This document shows, piece by piece, positions 1 through 8,059 of a stretch of 64,000 nt of DNA; positions within the stretch are counted from its first letter, which is position 1; every line of letters begins with the position of its first letter. The notes under the pieces were generated by a model that ran no database searches, was not told where the DNA came from, and saw nothing but the letters and a program-made list of their open reading frames with translations. Position numbers and translations under genes: made by a program. The stretch is from the NCBI RefSeq assembly GCF_017813235.1, contig NZ_JAGISH010000002.1, positions 310,001-374,000 of the forward strand. The letters run 5' to 3'. Source of the DNA: Sagittula salina (GTDB lineage Bacteria; Pseudomonadota; Alphaproteobacteria; Rhodobacterales; Rhodobacteraceae).

Positions 1-102
1 ATCATCGACCCGCGGAAATCCCGGGAGGTTCTGGCGCTGTCGCTGCGCGCCGCACTGAATGCCCCGGTGGAGGAGACCCGCTTTGGCGTCTTCAGGATGT
101 AA
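1..102 (+). CDS. mccB: Methylcrotonoyl-CoA carboxylase beta subunit, 3' end only
   Basis: The window opens inside a gene. The last 33 codons read in frame 1 to TAA at 100-102 and end in [15 protein letters not shown], which matches the conserved C-terminus of the carboxyltransferase (beta) subunit of methylcrotonoyl-CoA carboxylase. The enzyme carboxylates 3-methylcrotonyl-CoA in leucine breakdown. The identity is supported by mccA, HMG-CoA lyase and methylglutaconyl-CoA hydratase genes downstream on the same strand. Only about 6% of the usual length of roughly 530 residues is visible. A related propionyl- or geranyl-CoA carboxylase beta subunit cannot be fully excluded from this fragment. 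Confidence 0.8.
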   Translation: MIDPRKSREVLALSLRAALNAPVEETRFGVFRM

Positions 103-399
103 CGCAGGCGTGCGTTTCGGCGCCTGCATGCGGTGGCCAGGCGTGCGGTCCGGGGCATGTCGGAGAATCGTACTGGAAAGTATGCCTGCCGCGAGTTTGG
201 GATCGAGAAGGGGGCTCTGCCCCCGTCTCCCGTTCCGGGAGACTCCCCCGAGGTATTTGGAAACCGAAGAAGCACGCGATTTGCCTTGGTTCGGGCGGGC
301 CGGAGCAGGTCGGAGCGGGCCGGAGCGGGCCGCAAGGGGGTGAAACGCGGCCGGAGCGCATCTATGCCGGGGGCTGGCAGCATTGAAGGAGCGAAGCGG
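103..399. other. Intergenic tract between mccB and the ASCH gene
   Basis: No gene is supported here. A reading frame runs through it into the ASCH gene, but it lacks family-like sequence before 400. The tract holds a two-hairpin repeat (separate entry, 210-272) and three 10-bp tandem units of GGAGCGGGCC type at 302-331. Confidence 0.7.
210..272 (+). repeat. Dispersed two-hairpin intergenic repeat, copy A
   Basis: This copy has three parts. First comes a perfect hairpin, GGGGGC-TCT-GCCCCC (210-224). Next is a second perfect 8-bp hairpin, GTCTCCCG-TTC-CGGGAGAC (225-243). Last is a tail, CCCCCGAGGTATTT, followed by GGAAACCGAAGAAG (244-272). Related copies with a similar hairpin and the tail CCCC-G-GTATT-(GAAACC-AAGAAG) lie at 29559-29607, 39244-39299 and 56803-56883. 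All four copies are intergenic. Confidence 0.7.
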
Positions 400-1068
400 A
401 TGAGTCGCAAGAGCCTGCAGGAGATCATCGACGCGAACCCGGAAGCGGAGACATTCCGGTACGGCGATTCGGAAACGCTGTGCCGGGAGATCCTGGCGCT
501 GGTGCGTTCAGGCAAAAAGACCGCGACGGTCGAGGCCATGCGGGTCTACAGCGGCAAGGGCGCCGATGCACTGCCCGAGGTGGGGCGCCGCGACGTGGCG
601 CTGGAGTGGGACGGGCGGCCCGCGCTGATGGTGGAGACGGTCGAGGTCTCCGTCCGCCGGTTCGACGAAATGGACGAAGGTTTCGTGGCCATGCAGGGCG
701 AGTTCCGCGACCTCGCGCATTGGCGCAAGGCATATCGAGCGTATTTCTCGCGCTCGGGCGGCGTGTCGGAGGATATGGAGATCATGTGCGAACGCTTTCG
801 CGTGGTCGAGGATTACGCCAGGCCCGCGGCAGGGGCGGGACCACAGGGCCGAGGTGGCGCGCCGAAGGGTTGCGCGCCGAAGGGTGGCGGGCCGGAGCGG
901 TGCAGGGTCCCGGAACAGGCGACGGCCGAGATGCCGGGCCGGGGCCAGGCCCGAAAGAGCGGGCCGAAGCCCGGGAGCAGACCTGGAAATCGCCCGGGGC
1001 GGGGTAGCGGCGCGGGACGGGGCCGAGGGCCGGGCGGAAAACCCGGAACCGGGAGAGGAGAACGGTGA
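400..1068 (+). CDS. ASCH-domain protein with Gly/Pro/Arg-rich tail
   Basis: The protein has 222 residues. The first ~145 resemble the ASCH fold (a PUA-like presumed RNA-binding domain), with the typical SGKKTATVEA segment near residue 40, an aromatic and acidic middle, and the C-terminal SEDMEIMCERFRVVE strand. Residues after about 145 are low-complexity Gly, Pro, Arg and Lys with repeated APKG units, probably disordered. I chose the ATG at 400 because AGGA stands 9 bases upstream and the ASCH homology begins just after it; the frame stays open upstream to 133. Its TGA shares one base with the mccA ATG, so the two are probably co-translated. The role in a leucine catabolic operon is unknown. 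Confidence 0.75.
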   Translation: MSRKSLQEIIDANPEAETFRYGDSETLCREILALVRSGKKTATVEAMRVYSGKGADALPEVGRRDVALEWDGRPALMVETVEVSVRRFDEMDEGFVAMQGEFRDLAHWRKAYRAYFSRSGGVSEDMEIMCERFRVVEDYARPAAGAGPQGRGGAPKGCAPKGGGPERCRVPEQATAEMPGRGQARKSGPKPGSRPGNRPGRGSGAGRGRGPGGKPGTGRGER

Positions 1069-3008
1069 TGTTTGACACGATACTGGTGGCGAACCGGGGG
1101 GAGATCGCAGTCCGCGTCATGCGCACGGCCCGCGCCATGGGGCTTCGCTGCGTGGCGGTATATTCGGAGGCCGACGCGGGTGCGTTGCACGTAGAAATGG
1201 CTGATGCTGCGGTGTGCCTCGGTGGCGCGTCCCCCGCAGAGAGTTACCTGCGCAGCGACAGGATCATCGCCGCCGCGCTTGAGACCGGGGCGGGGGCGAT
1301 CCATCCCGGTTACGGCTTCCTGTCCGAGAACCCCGACTTTGTCCGGGATGTGGAGGCGGCGGGGCTGGTCTTTGTCGGCCCGGACGAGCGTGCGATCCGG
1401 GCGATGGGCCTGAAGGATGCCGCCAAGCGACTGATGGACGAGGCCGGCGTGCCGGTGGTGCCGGGCTACATGGGTGAGGACCAGGACCCCGGTCACCTTG
1501 AGGTCGAGGCTGCGAAGGTCGGCTACCCGGTGCTGATCAAGGCGGTCGCGGGCGGCGGCGGCAAGGGGATGCGGCTGGTGGAGCGGCCGGAGGACTTCGT
1601 CGACGCGCTGGAGCGGGCAAAGGCCGAGGCGCGCGGCGCCTTCGGCAATGACGCGGTGTTGATCGAGAAATACATCCAGCGCCCGCGCCACATCGAGGTG
1701 CAGGTCTTTGGCGATGGCACCCGCGCGGTGCACCTGTTCGAGCGGGACTGTTCACTGCAGCGCCGCCACCAGAAGGTTATCGAGGAAGCCCCCGCGCCCG
1801 GCATGACGGCCGCGATGCGCGCGGCCATGGGGGCGGCGGCGGTGCGCGCGGCAGAGGCCATCGGCTATCGCGGCGCGGGAACGGTGGAATTCATCGTCGA
1901 CAGCGCGGACGGGATGCGCGAGGACGGCTTCTGGTTCATGGAGATGAACACCCGCCTGCAGGTGGAACACCCTGTGACGGAGGAAATCTGCGGCGTCGAT
2001 CTGGTCCAATGGCAGTTGCGCGTCGCGGCGGGGGAACCCTTGCCCTGCACGCAGGAGGATCTGACGATCACGGGCCACGCCTTCGAGGCGCGGCTTTATG
2101 CCGAAGACGTGCCGGCGGGTTTCCTGCCCGCGACGGGGCGGCTGGCGGAACTGGCGTTCCCCGAGGGGGTGCGGGCGGAAACGGGTGTGCGCAAGGGCGA
2201 CGTGATCAGCCCGCATTACGATCCGATGATCGCAAAGCTGGTGGTGCATGGGCCATCGCGGGCGGTGGCGCTCCGGCGTCTTGCGGCGGGGCTGAAGGCC
2301 ACGCGTGTGGCGGGGACGGTGACCAACCTCGCCTTTCTTGGTGCGCTGGCGGAGCACGAGGGGTTTGCGCGGGGTGCTGTCGATACCGGGCTGATCGGTC
2401 GCGATCTGGACACGCTCGTGCAGCCGCCGGCGGTTACGCCGGGTCATTGGGCCGAAGCGGCGCTGGCGGCGCTCCGCCTGTTGGAGGCGGAGGGCTGGCA
2501 GACGGGTTTCGCCCTCTGGGGTGCGCTCAGGCGGCAGGTCGTTCTGGCACAGGGCGAGGAGCAGCACGCAATCTGGGTGACGGTGCAGGGTCCGGGCGAA
2601 GTTGTCGTCGAGGTGGATGGCGACACGGTCGCCTGCCGGCGTGGTGCCGCGGGCTGGACATTTGACGGGCGGCCGGGCGGCGGGGTTTTTGTCGGTGACG
2701 GTACGGTCACGGTCTTTGCCGGTTACGGGATTCCGTTCGAGGTGGTGGATCCGCTGGCTCAGGTCGGAGAGGCCGCGGCGGCTGGGGCCACGCTGGCACC
2801 GATGCCGGGACGCGTGGTGTCGGTCCATGTCTACAAGGGGCAGGCTGTCAGCGCGGGCGACCGTCTGGCGGTGCTGGAAGCGATGAAGATGGAGCATACC
2901 CTCACCGCCGCCGCTGACGGGGTGGTGGCCGAGGTCATGGTGCGCGAGGGCGATCAGCTGGAGGCAGGCGCCGTTCTGGTGATGCTGAAGGCGCTGGCGG
3001 AGGCGTGA
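1068..3008 (+). CDS. mccA: Methylcrotonoyl-CoA carboxylase alpha subunit (biotin carboxylase and biotin carrier)
   Basis: This 646-residue protein carboxylates its own biotin with ATP and bicarbonate and passes the carboxyl group to MccB, giving 3-methylglutaconyl-CoA. The N-terminal biotin carboxylase begins FDTILVANRGEIAVRV, with the glycine-rich ATP-grasp loop AVAGGGGKGMR and the EMNTRLQVEHPVTE active-site segment. The C-terminal biotinyl domain carries VLEAMKMEH, with the biotinylated lysine at residue 607. I chose the ATG at 1068, which follows GGAGAAC, over a GTG three bases earlier. The neighbours mccB, hmgL and liuC favour the leucine pathway over acetyl- or propionyl-CoA carboxylase. 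BirA at 29621 is the likely biotin ligase. Confidence 0.92.
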   Translation: MFDTILVANRGEIAVRVMRTARAMGLRCVAVYSEADAGALHVEMADAAVCLGGASPAESYLRSDRIIAAALETGAGAIHPGYGFLSENPDFVRDVEAAGLVFVGPDERAIRAMGLKDAAKRLMDEAGVPVVPGYMGEDQDPGHLEVEAAKVGYPVLIKAVAGGGGKGMRLVERPEDFVDALERAKAEARGAFGNDAVLIEKYIQRPRHIEVQVFGDGTRAVHLFERDCSLQRRHQKVIEEAPAPGMTAAMRAAMGAAAVRAAEAIGYRGAGTVEFIVDSADGMREDGFWFMEMNTRLQVEHPVTEEICGVDLVQWQLRVAAGEPLPCTQEDLTITGHAFEARLYAEDVPAGFLPATGRLAELAFPEGVRAETGVRKGDVISPHYDPMIAKLVVHGPSRAVALRRLAAGLKATRVAGTVTNLAFLGALAEHEGFARGAVDTGLIGRDLDTLVQPPAVTPGHWAEAALAALRLLEAEGWQTGFALWGALRRQVVLAQGEEQHAIWVTVQGPGEVVVEVDGDTVACRRGAAGWTFDGRPGGGVFVGDGTVTVFAGYGIPFEVVDPLAQVGEAAAAGATLAPMPGRVVSVHVYKGQAVSAGDRLAVLEAMKMEHTLTAAADGVVAEVMVREGDQLEAGAVLVMLKALAEA

Positions 3009-3277
3009 CTTTTTCCGAACTGCCCGAAGGCGCGCGTGTGATGTTGTGCCCGGAGGTGGCGGCGGACCTGCGCCGCGCCTCGATGGTGGCAGCCGATCTG
3101 GACCGGACGTGTAGCGTCTGGTGCGGGGCCTGCCGGTTCGAGAGCGCGCAGGCGGGGCGGCTGGCTGACTTGCTCAAGGTCTGGCCGATGCTGGCGGTGC
3201 AGGAGGTCCCCGAGATGGGACAGATGTATGAACGCGACGAAAGCGGACAGTGGATGCTGAGGGAGAAACTGACATGA
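3005..3277 (+). CDS. Small hypothetical protein with a CxxxCxxC motif
   Basis: A 90-residue ORF starts at GTG 3005, overlapping the mccA stop (GTGA), and its own TGA overlaps the ATG of the next gene (ATGATGA). This arrangement suggests translational coupling and favours a real gene. The sequence is acidic to neutral, begins MTFSELPEGARVMLCPE, and contains TCSVWCGACRFE near residues 35-46, a possible metal- or thiol-chemistry motif. I do not recognise the family. The three cysteines may be structural, or the ORF may encode a leucine-operon accessory protein. Without the GTG start no good initiation codon is available. Confidence 0.55.
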   Translation: MTFSELPEGARVMLCPEVAADLRRASMVAADLDRTCSVWCGACRFESAQAGRLADLLKVWPMLAVQEVPEMGQMYERDESGQWMLREKLT

Positions 3278-3954
3278 TGAGACTGCATCACGTGCAATAC
3301 GGACGCTCGTTCCGTGTGCTCTGGCTATTGGAGGAAATCGGGGCGGATCGTTTCGGTGGGCTCGATGTGGTGGAACACCGTATCGGCACGAAGGAAATGG
3401 GCGAAAGTGCGCTGCGGCACGTTTCCCCCGCTGTGCGCATTCCGGCGATCGAGTGGGACGCCCCAGACGGGCGGCTGGAAATGAGCGAGTCCGGCGCCAT
3501 TGTGGAATACCTCGTGGAGTGCTTTGCCCCGGAGCTGGGCCGTGCGCCCGGTTCGGCGGAGCGGGCGAAGTACCTGCAATGGATACACTACTCGGAAACG
3601 CAGGCGAGCCTGATCGAAAACCTGAACCTGCAGATGGTCTTTCTCCGGCCGCCGGCGACCCCCTCTGCAGTGGTGGTCAAACTGCAGGTTGCGCGGCTTA
3701 AGCAGACTCTGCGCGGACTGGAAGCGGCCCTGCCCGAAGAGGGATGGCTGCTTCCTGGCGGATTCTCGGCCGCGGACATCATGATGGGGTTCAACCTCTT
3801 CGCGGCGCCATATTTCGTCCGGCTGGAGGATTTCCCGAGGGTCTCTGCCTACAAGGCACGGATGGAGGCGCGCCCCGCCTACAGGCGCGCGGTGGAGCGT
3901 GAGGGGCCGCAGAGATTCTACGCGCAGGATTTCTATCCGGTGCCGGAGGCGTGA
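3274..3954 (+). CDS. Glutathione S-transferase family protein
   Basis: The protein has 226 residues. The N-terminal thioredoxin-fold half begins MMRLHHVQYGRSFRVLWLLEE and carries the glutathione-contacting MSESGAIVEYL motif near residues 69-79. The helical C-terminal domain includes GFSAADIMMGFNLFAAPYF, the usual N-capping box region. The ATG at 3274 follows GGGAGAA and overlaps the previous stop. The catalytic residue is probably Tyr9 or Ser11, but this cannot be settled by eye. The gene sits inside the leucine degradation operon, so detoxification of a reactive acyl-CoA by-product is conceivable but only inferred. Confidence 0.85.
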   Translation: MMRLHHVQYGRSFRVLWLLEEIGADRFGGLDVVEHRIGTKEMGESALRHVSPAVRIPAIEWDAPDGRLEMSESGAIVEYLVECFAPELGRAPGSAERAKYLQWIHYSETQASLIENLNLQMVFLRPPATPSAVVVKLQVARLKQTLRGLEAALPEEGWLLPGGFSAADIMMGFNLFAAPYFVRLEDFPRVSAYKARMEARPAYRRAVEREGPQRFYAQDFYPVPEA

Positions 3955-4167
3955 TCCGAATGAGCGCGCTGGCGCGCGCGCAGGGTATCTCGGGGTCCGC
4001 CTTCGGCGACCGCTCGGGAACGCCTGCGGCGGGAGTATCGCGACCAGTTAGACGCAGGAGCGCGACTTCCTGCTTCTTCTGGGGCGAAATCCTTTGGGCG
4101 AGTCGCAGCCTGCTGCGATGGAGGCGGAGCCCCTGGCCACGTTCAGGATTTGCAAAAGGGTTTGAGA

Positions 4168-5019
4168 ATGGGACGGGTCGAAATCTTTGAGGTAGGACCA
4201 CGGGATGGTCTGCAGAACGAAGCGCGGATGATCCCGGTCGCGGAGAAGGTGGCCCTGGTGGATTGCCTTTCCGACGCGGGGTTCCGGCGGATTGAATGTG
4301 CGTCTTTCGTCAGTCCGAAATGGGTGCCGCAGATGGCGGATTCGGCCGAAGTGCTGGCGGGCATCCGGCGGGTCGCGGGTGTTTCCTATGCAGCGCTGAC
4401 GCCGAATATCATGGGCTTTCAAAGGGCGATGGCGGCGCGCGCGGACGAGGTAGCGGTGTTCGGTGCGGCGTCGGAGGGATTTTCACAGGCCAATATCAAT
4501 GCCTCCGTCGAGGAGGGGCTAGCGCGGTTCGTCCCGGTTTGCGAGGCCGCCCGGGAGGCGGGCGTACCTGTTCGCGGATATGTCTCCTGTGTTGTGGAGT
4601 GCCCCTACGACGGCGCGGTGGCGCCCGACGCCGTGGCCCGCGTGGTGGCGCGGCTCCGGGACATGGGGTGTTACGAGGTTTCGCTGGGCGACACCATCGG
4701 ACGTGGACGGCCGGATGCTGTGGACGCCATGCTGGAGGCGGTGCTGGAGGAAATCCCAGCCGCGCATCTGGCAGGGCATTTCCACGACACCGGTGGACGC
4801 GCGTTGGACAACATCGCCGTCGCGCTGGCGCGCGGGCTTCGGGTCTTTGATGCTGCTGTGGGCGGTCTGGGCGGATGCCCCTACGCGCCGGGTGCCGCAG
4901 GCAACGTAGCGACCGAAGCGGTGTACGATTACGTTACGGCAAAGGGCTATGACACCGGGCTGGATCGCGCGGTGCTGGTGCAGGCGGCGGCGATGGCGCG
5001 CAGGATGCGCGGCGGGTGA
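4168..5019 (+). CDS. mvaB: Hydroxymethylglutaryl-CoA lyase
   Basis: The 283-residue enzyme cleaves HMG-CoA to acetyl-CoA and acetoacetate, the last step of leucine catabolism. It begins MGRVEIFEVGPRDGLQNE, the metal-binding start of the DRE-TIM barrel family, and ends with the lyase signature GGLGGCPYAPGAAGNVATE near residues 236-254, including the catalytic cysteine. The HFHDTGG motif supplies metal-binding histidines. I prefer the ATG at 4168 because it matches the family start; a TTG 18 bases upstream is possible. A gap of about 210 bases separates it from the GST gene. Its TGA overlaps the GTG of the next gene. The symbol hmgL is also in use. Confidence 0.93.
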   Translation: MGRVEIFEVGPRDGLQNEARMIPVAEKVALVDCLSDAGFRRIECASFVSPKWVPQMADSAEVLAGIRRVAGVSYAALTPNIMGFQRAMAARADEVAVFGAASEGFSQANINASVEEGLARFVPVCEAAREAGVPVRGYVSCVVECPYDGAVAPDAVARVVARLRDMGCYEVSLGDTIGRGRPDAVDAMLEAVLEEIPAAHLAGHFHDTGGRALDNIAVALARGLRVFDAAVGGLGGCPYAPGAAGNVATEAVYDYVTAKGYDTGLDRAVLVQAAAMARRMRGG

Positions 5020-5513
5020 GGGGGCTGATCGTCCTTTCTGGCCTACCCGGCGTGGGCAAGAGCACGGTGGCGGAGGTGCTATGCGACGAGACCGGCGCGC
5101 TCTGGCTGCGGGCGGATGCCATCGAGCAGGCCATGCGCGAAAGTCACATGGACTGTGCCGACCTTGCCGACGGCGGCTACGCGGCAATGAGGGTGGTGGC
5201 GGGCGAAGCGCTGTCGCGCGGCCTGCCTGTGGTGATCGACTGCGTCAATCCGTTGGCGGTCACGCGCCAGCCGTGGAAGACGCTGGCGCCCGCATCGGGG
5301 GGCCTTTGCGTCGAGCTGTTCTGCTCTGACGCAGCGGAGCATCGGCGCCGGGTGGAGATGCGCCACACAGATATCGCGGGCTTCGCCCTGCCGGACTGGG
5401 CGGCGGTTCAGGCGCGCGTCTGGGAACCCTGGGACGGCGCGCTGCGGCTGGATACCATGCGCCCGGTGGGCGAAACCGTGGCGGAGATACTGAAGAAGGC
5501 GGGAGAGGGATGA
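5016..5513 (+). CDS. P-loop ATPase/kinase (AAA_33-like)
   Basis: The protein has 165 residues with a clear Walker A, LIVLSGLPGVGKST, at residues 4-17, and a later VVIDCVNPL strand that could act as Walker B. The overall layout matches small zeta-toxin or gluconate-kinase-like phosphotransferases that act on small molecules. The GTG start at 5016 overlaps the HMG-CoA lyase stop, and the stop overlaps the start of the next gene (ATGA), so it is embedded in the leucine operon. The substrate is unknown. A partner antitoxin is not visible, which makes a toxin role unlikely. Confidence 0.7.
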   Translation: MRGLIVLSGLPGVGKSTVAEVLCDETGALWLRADAIEQAMRESHMDCADLADGGYAAMRVVAGEALSRGLPVVIDCVNPLAVTRQPWKTLAPASGGLCVELFCSDAAEHRRRVEMRHTDIAGFALPDWAAVQARVWEPWDGALRLDTMRPVGETVAEILKKAGEG

Positions 5514-6295
5514 TGCAGGAAGTCAGGCTGGAACAGGACGCTGGCGGCGTGGCGCGGATCGTGCTGGCGCGCGCGGAAAAGCACAACGCCATGTCGGCGC
5601 GCATGATGGGAGAACTGGTGGAGGCCGCCGAAACGGTGGCGGAGGATGAAAGCATCCGGGTCGTGGTGCTGGCGGCGGATGGCGGTACTTTCTGCGCAGG
5701 CGGCGATCTCGCATGGATGCGCGAGCAATTCGAGGCAGACCGGACGACTCGCGTTCGGGAATCCTCGCGCATCGCGCGGGCTCTGGGGGCGCTTTACGCG
5801 CTGCCGCAGCCGCTGATCGGCATGGTGCACGGCAATGCCTTTGGCGGGGGCCTCGGGCTTATTTCGGTCTGCGACGTGGCGGTGGGGGTGCGGACGGCCC
5901 GCTTTGCCCTGACGGAGGTGAAGCTGGGGCTGATCCCGGCCAATATCGGGCCTTACGTGGTGCACCGGCTTGGCGGCGCGCGGGCGGCGTCGATATTCAT
6001 GAACGGGCGGGTGTTTACTGGCGATGAGGCGATGGCGCTTGGTCTCCTGACCCGCGCGGTCGAGGCGGAGGCGCTGGAAGAAGCCGTGGAGGCGGAGGTC
6101 GCGCCCTACCTGCAGTGTGCCCCGGGGGCGGTGCGCGATGCCAAACGGCTGCTGCGCGACCTTGCGGGAGAGGTGAGCGGAGAGGATGTGGACATGGCCA
6201 TCGACGCGCTTGCCGACCGTTGGGAAACGGCGGAAGCGCGCGAAGGGATCGCGGCTTTTTTCGAGAAGCGCCGCGCGCCGTGGGTCGAGAGTTGA
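5510..6295 (+). CDS. liuC: Methylglutaconyl-CoA hydratase (crotonase family)
   Basis: The 261-residue crotonase-fold enzyme probably hydrates 3-methylglutaconyl-CoA to HMG-CoA, linking the MccAB product to HMG-CoA lyase. Visible features are the oxyanion-hole loops, AEKHNAMSA near residue 20 and GGTFCAGGDLAWM near residue 60, the FGGGLGLISVCD helix, and FALTEVKLGLIPANIGPYV with the retained catalytic Glu. The first catalytic Glu of classical crotonase (GGGxEL) is Gly here, which I recall as usual in the bacterial LiuC branch. The tandem ATGATG at 5510 follows GGGAGAGGG. It is the last gene of the operon. A generic enoyl-CoA hydratase is the alternative. Confidence 0.82.
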   Translation: MMQEVRLEQDAGGVARIVLARAEKHNAMSARMMGELVEAAETVAEDESIRVVVLAADGGTFCAGGDLAWMREQFEADRTTRVRESSRIARALGALYALPQPLIGMVHGNAFGGGLGLISVCDVAVGVRTARFALTEVKLGLIPANIGPYVVHRLGGARAASIFMNGRVFTGDEAMALGLLTRAVEAEALEEAVEAEVAPYLQCAPGAVRDAKRLLRDLAGEVSGEDVDMAIDALADRWETAEAREGIAAFFEKRRAPWVES

Positions 6296-6933
6296 TGCCG
6301 GAGCGCCTGATGGTCAGGTGCCGATCAGGGGCTGAATGTTGATCCAGGAAAGATTCGAGTTCTGTCGGGAGCTGCTGGATCAGGCCGATCTCCAGCGTGG
6401 CGGGGCTTCGGCCAGCCCGAAGAAGAACAGTAGCCCATAGTCCTGCCTGTGTCCGGTATGGCTGGGTCCCAACCTGCGTCCGGGCTGTCGCGGATAGCGG
6501 CAGGGATCGGTCGTCTGGCCGCCACCCATCCTGAAAACCGACGGCCTGGGGTTCGATACAGTGAAAGGCTGTAGGCTATGGGGGGCTGCCGGTCTCCCGC
6601 CGTAGTGTCAGCCCCCCGGCAGAGCGCACGGCGCCGGGCGAGGATTTGCCTGACGAGGGCCGGCGGTCCCTCCGTCAGCGCTGGCGAGGCAGTATGACGG
6701 CACGATTCCACGCTTCACAAGACGGCTCTTTGGTTCAAATCCGGTGATCGGTGCGCCAGGTCTTGGAGGGGCTGGAAGGAGGGGGCATGTCCGAACCAGC
6801 TTCTTGGATTTTCCCGGTCGCCTGCCGTGGCGCTCTTTTCTTCCATTCCGGCCTGATAAGCGGGCTGCCCCCGCGCGTCCAAAGGCCGCGATCGCTCATC
6901 CTCAACGCTGACTGCTCCCTCAGAACTGCCCCC
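6296..6933. other. 638-bp intergenic tract, nothing recognised
   Basis: This lies between the convergent ends of the leucine operon and the glutaredoxin-MauE gene. A weak inverted repeat (CGCCTGA/TCAGGTG, about 6304-6320) follows the liuC stop and could help termination. Frames on both strands are open for up to about 130 codons but their composition is not protein-like. I see no RNA gene or mobile element. Confidence 0.5.
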
Positions 6934-7689
6934 TCAGTACACCGAGGCCAGCATCCAGAACCCCATGCCCACCATCACGAGGTTTTCCGTCAGGGAAACG
7001 AAACCGAGCGGCACGTCCGAGGCGCCGCCCATGCAGGCGCATCTCAGGTCTCGTTTGTCGACATAAACGGCCTTGATTACCGAGATCGCTCCGACGCCGC
7101 CAATAAACAGCGCAACAGTGCCTGACAGCAGCGGCAAAACGCCTGCCAGCATCAGAATGGCGGCGGCAGCTTCGAGGTATGGGTAGAGGTAAGCGTAGAA
7201 AACCTTGCGCCGGGCCAGCAGATCGTAGTTCAGGAACATGGTCGAGAAGCTTTCAACGTCGCGCAGTTTCTGCACGGCAAGAAGTGCCATGCCAGAGGCG
7301 AGGATCGTGCGCAGTGTCGCTGCGGTACCGAACCCCGCAGCGTGGCCCACGGCCAGCCCCATCAGTAGTGCCATGCCAAAGACCGCGATCACCGGGGCGT
7401 ATGTCTTTTCCTTATCGCCCTGCGGCGTCTGGCCGAAATGCCGCTGCAGCGCGTCATGACCACCGATACGCGCGCCGTCGATGTAGGTCTGCGGCGTGGT
7501 CTCCACCCCGTGTTCCGCCTTGAAACGGTCGGTGGCCTCGCGGCTTTGCAGCAAGTGATCGTCGACTTCGTAGCCATTGTGTTCAAGCAGGGCCTTCGAC
7601 TTCAGGCCGAAGGGGCAAAGGTGGTCGGGCGTGGCCATGCGATACAGGCTGGCATGGCGGATATGGCGGGTATGTGCATCGCGTGGCAT
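6934..7689 (-). CDS. Glutaredoxin-MauE fusion membrane protein
   Basis: The 251-residue protein starts with a glutaredoxin-like domain (residues ~10-85: [19 protein letters not shown], then [14 protein letters not shown] with the cis-proline). The active site is CPFG, so only one thiol of the usual CPYC pair remains. The second part (residues ~95-251) has about four hydrophobic helices and ends with [20 protein letters not shown], typical of the MauE/DoxX-like family that delivers or isomerises disulfides. The start ATG at 7689 has AAAGGACG upstream. It is divergent from the nuo operon. A membrane thiol-redox carrier, perhaps for copper or cytochrome proteins, is an inference. Confidence 0.8.
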   Translation of the reverse strand: MPRDAHTRHIRHASLYRMATPDHLCPFGLKSKALLEHNGYEVDDHLLQSREATDRFKAEHGVETTPQTYIDGARIGGHDALQRHFGQTPQGDKEKTYAPVIAVFGMALLMGLAVGHAAGFGTAATLRTILASGMALLAVQKLRDVESFSTMFLNYDLLARRKVFYAYLYPYLEAAAAILMLAGVLPLLSGTVALFIGGVGAISVIKAVYVDKRDLRCACMGGASDVPLGFVSLTENLVMVGMGFWMLASVY

Positions 7690-8059
7690 GGGGCGTCCTT
7701 TCGGCGGAGGTCCTTTTCGGCTGGCTGCAAAACGCACCGCAAGGACCGCCGGTTCCGGCCTTGAAATGTGCCGGCCTGCCGGGCGCGACCACGTACCGCG
7801 CCCCGCTTTACGCCAGGTCGCCCGGGCGCCGTGCGAGACCACGGCAGACCTCCGGCGGCGAAAAACCTTATCAACTCAAGGGCTACGGGGATGGATCGAC
7901 CTGCACCCTCGAAAGGAAGCCGTTTGTTATCAATCTTTTGAATATCAAGCCCGCTTGTTGACCCCGCCTGCGCACGCGGATAAGTCACCTTCAGACCAAC
8001 GTCGCGGGCTGCCGGATACGGGGACTCGCGCCGCGCCCCCAGTTTTCGAGGAGCTGCTC
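7690..8059. other. Divergent promoter region between grx-mauE and nuoA
   Basis: This 370-bp gap must contain start signals for both directions. The best candidate for the nuo operon is at 7958-7985 (separate entry). A TTGAATATCAA near-palindrome lies at 7938-7948 just upstream of it. No gene is supported; an open frame that enters nuoA from upstream is not protein-like before 8060. Confidence 0.5.
7958..7985 (+). promoter_or_regulatory. Candidate sigma-70 promoter of the nuo operon
   Basis: TTGACC (7958-7963) is followed after 15-16 bases by GATAAG/ATAAGT (7979-7985), a plausible housekeeping promoter about 75 bases upstream of the nuoA start. The spacer is slightly short, so this is a candidate only. 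Confidence 0.4.

Noticed and set aside
3951..4190. 79-codon ORF between the GST and HMG-CoA lyase genes
   Set aside because: Arg/Ser-rich non-protein-like composition, no ribosome site, and it runs into the true lyase start.
6720..6760. GGTTCAAATCC near 6732, like a tRNA T-loop, with GCGCCA after it
   Set aside because: No acceptor-stem partner, D-arm or anticodon arm can be drawn; the T-stem itself pairs poorly.
7938..7948. TTGAATATCAA before nuoA, reminiscent of an FNR box
   Set aside because: The FNR consensus is TTGAT-N4-ATCAA; the spacing here is three bases shorter. It may still be bound by something else.
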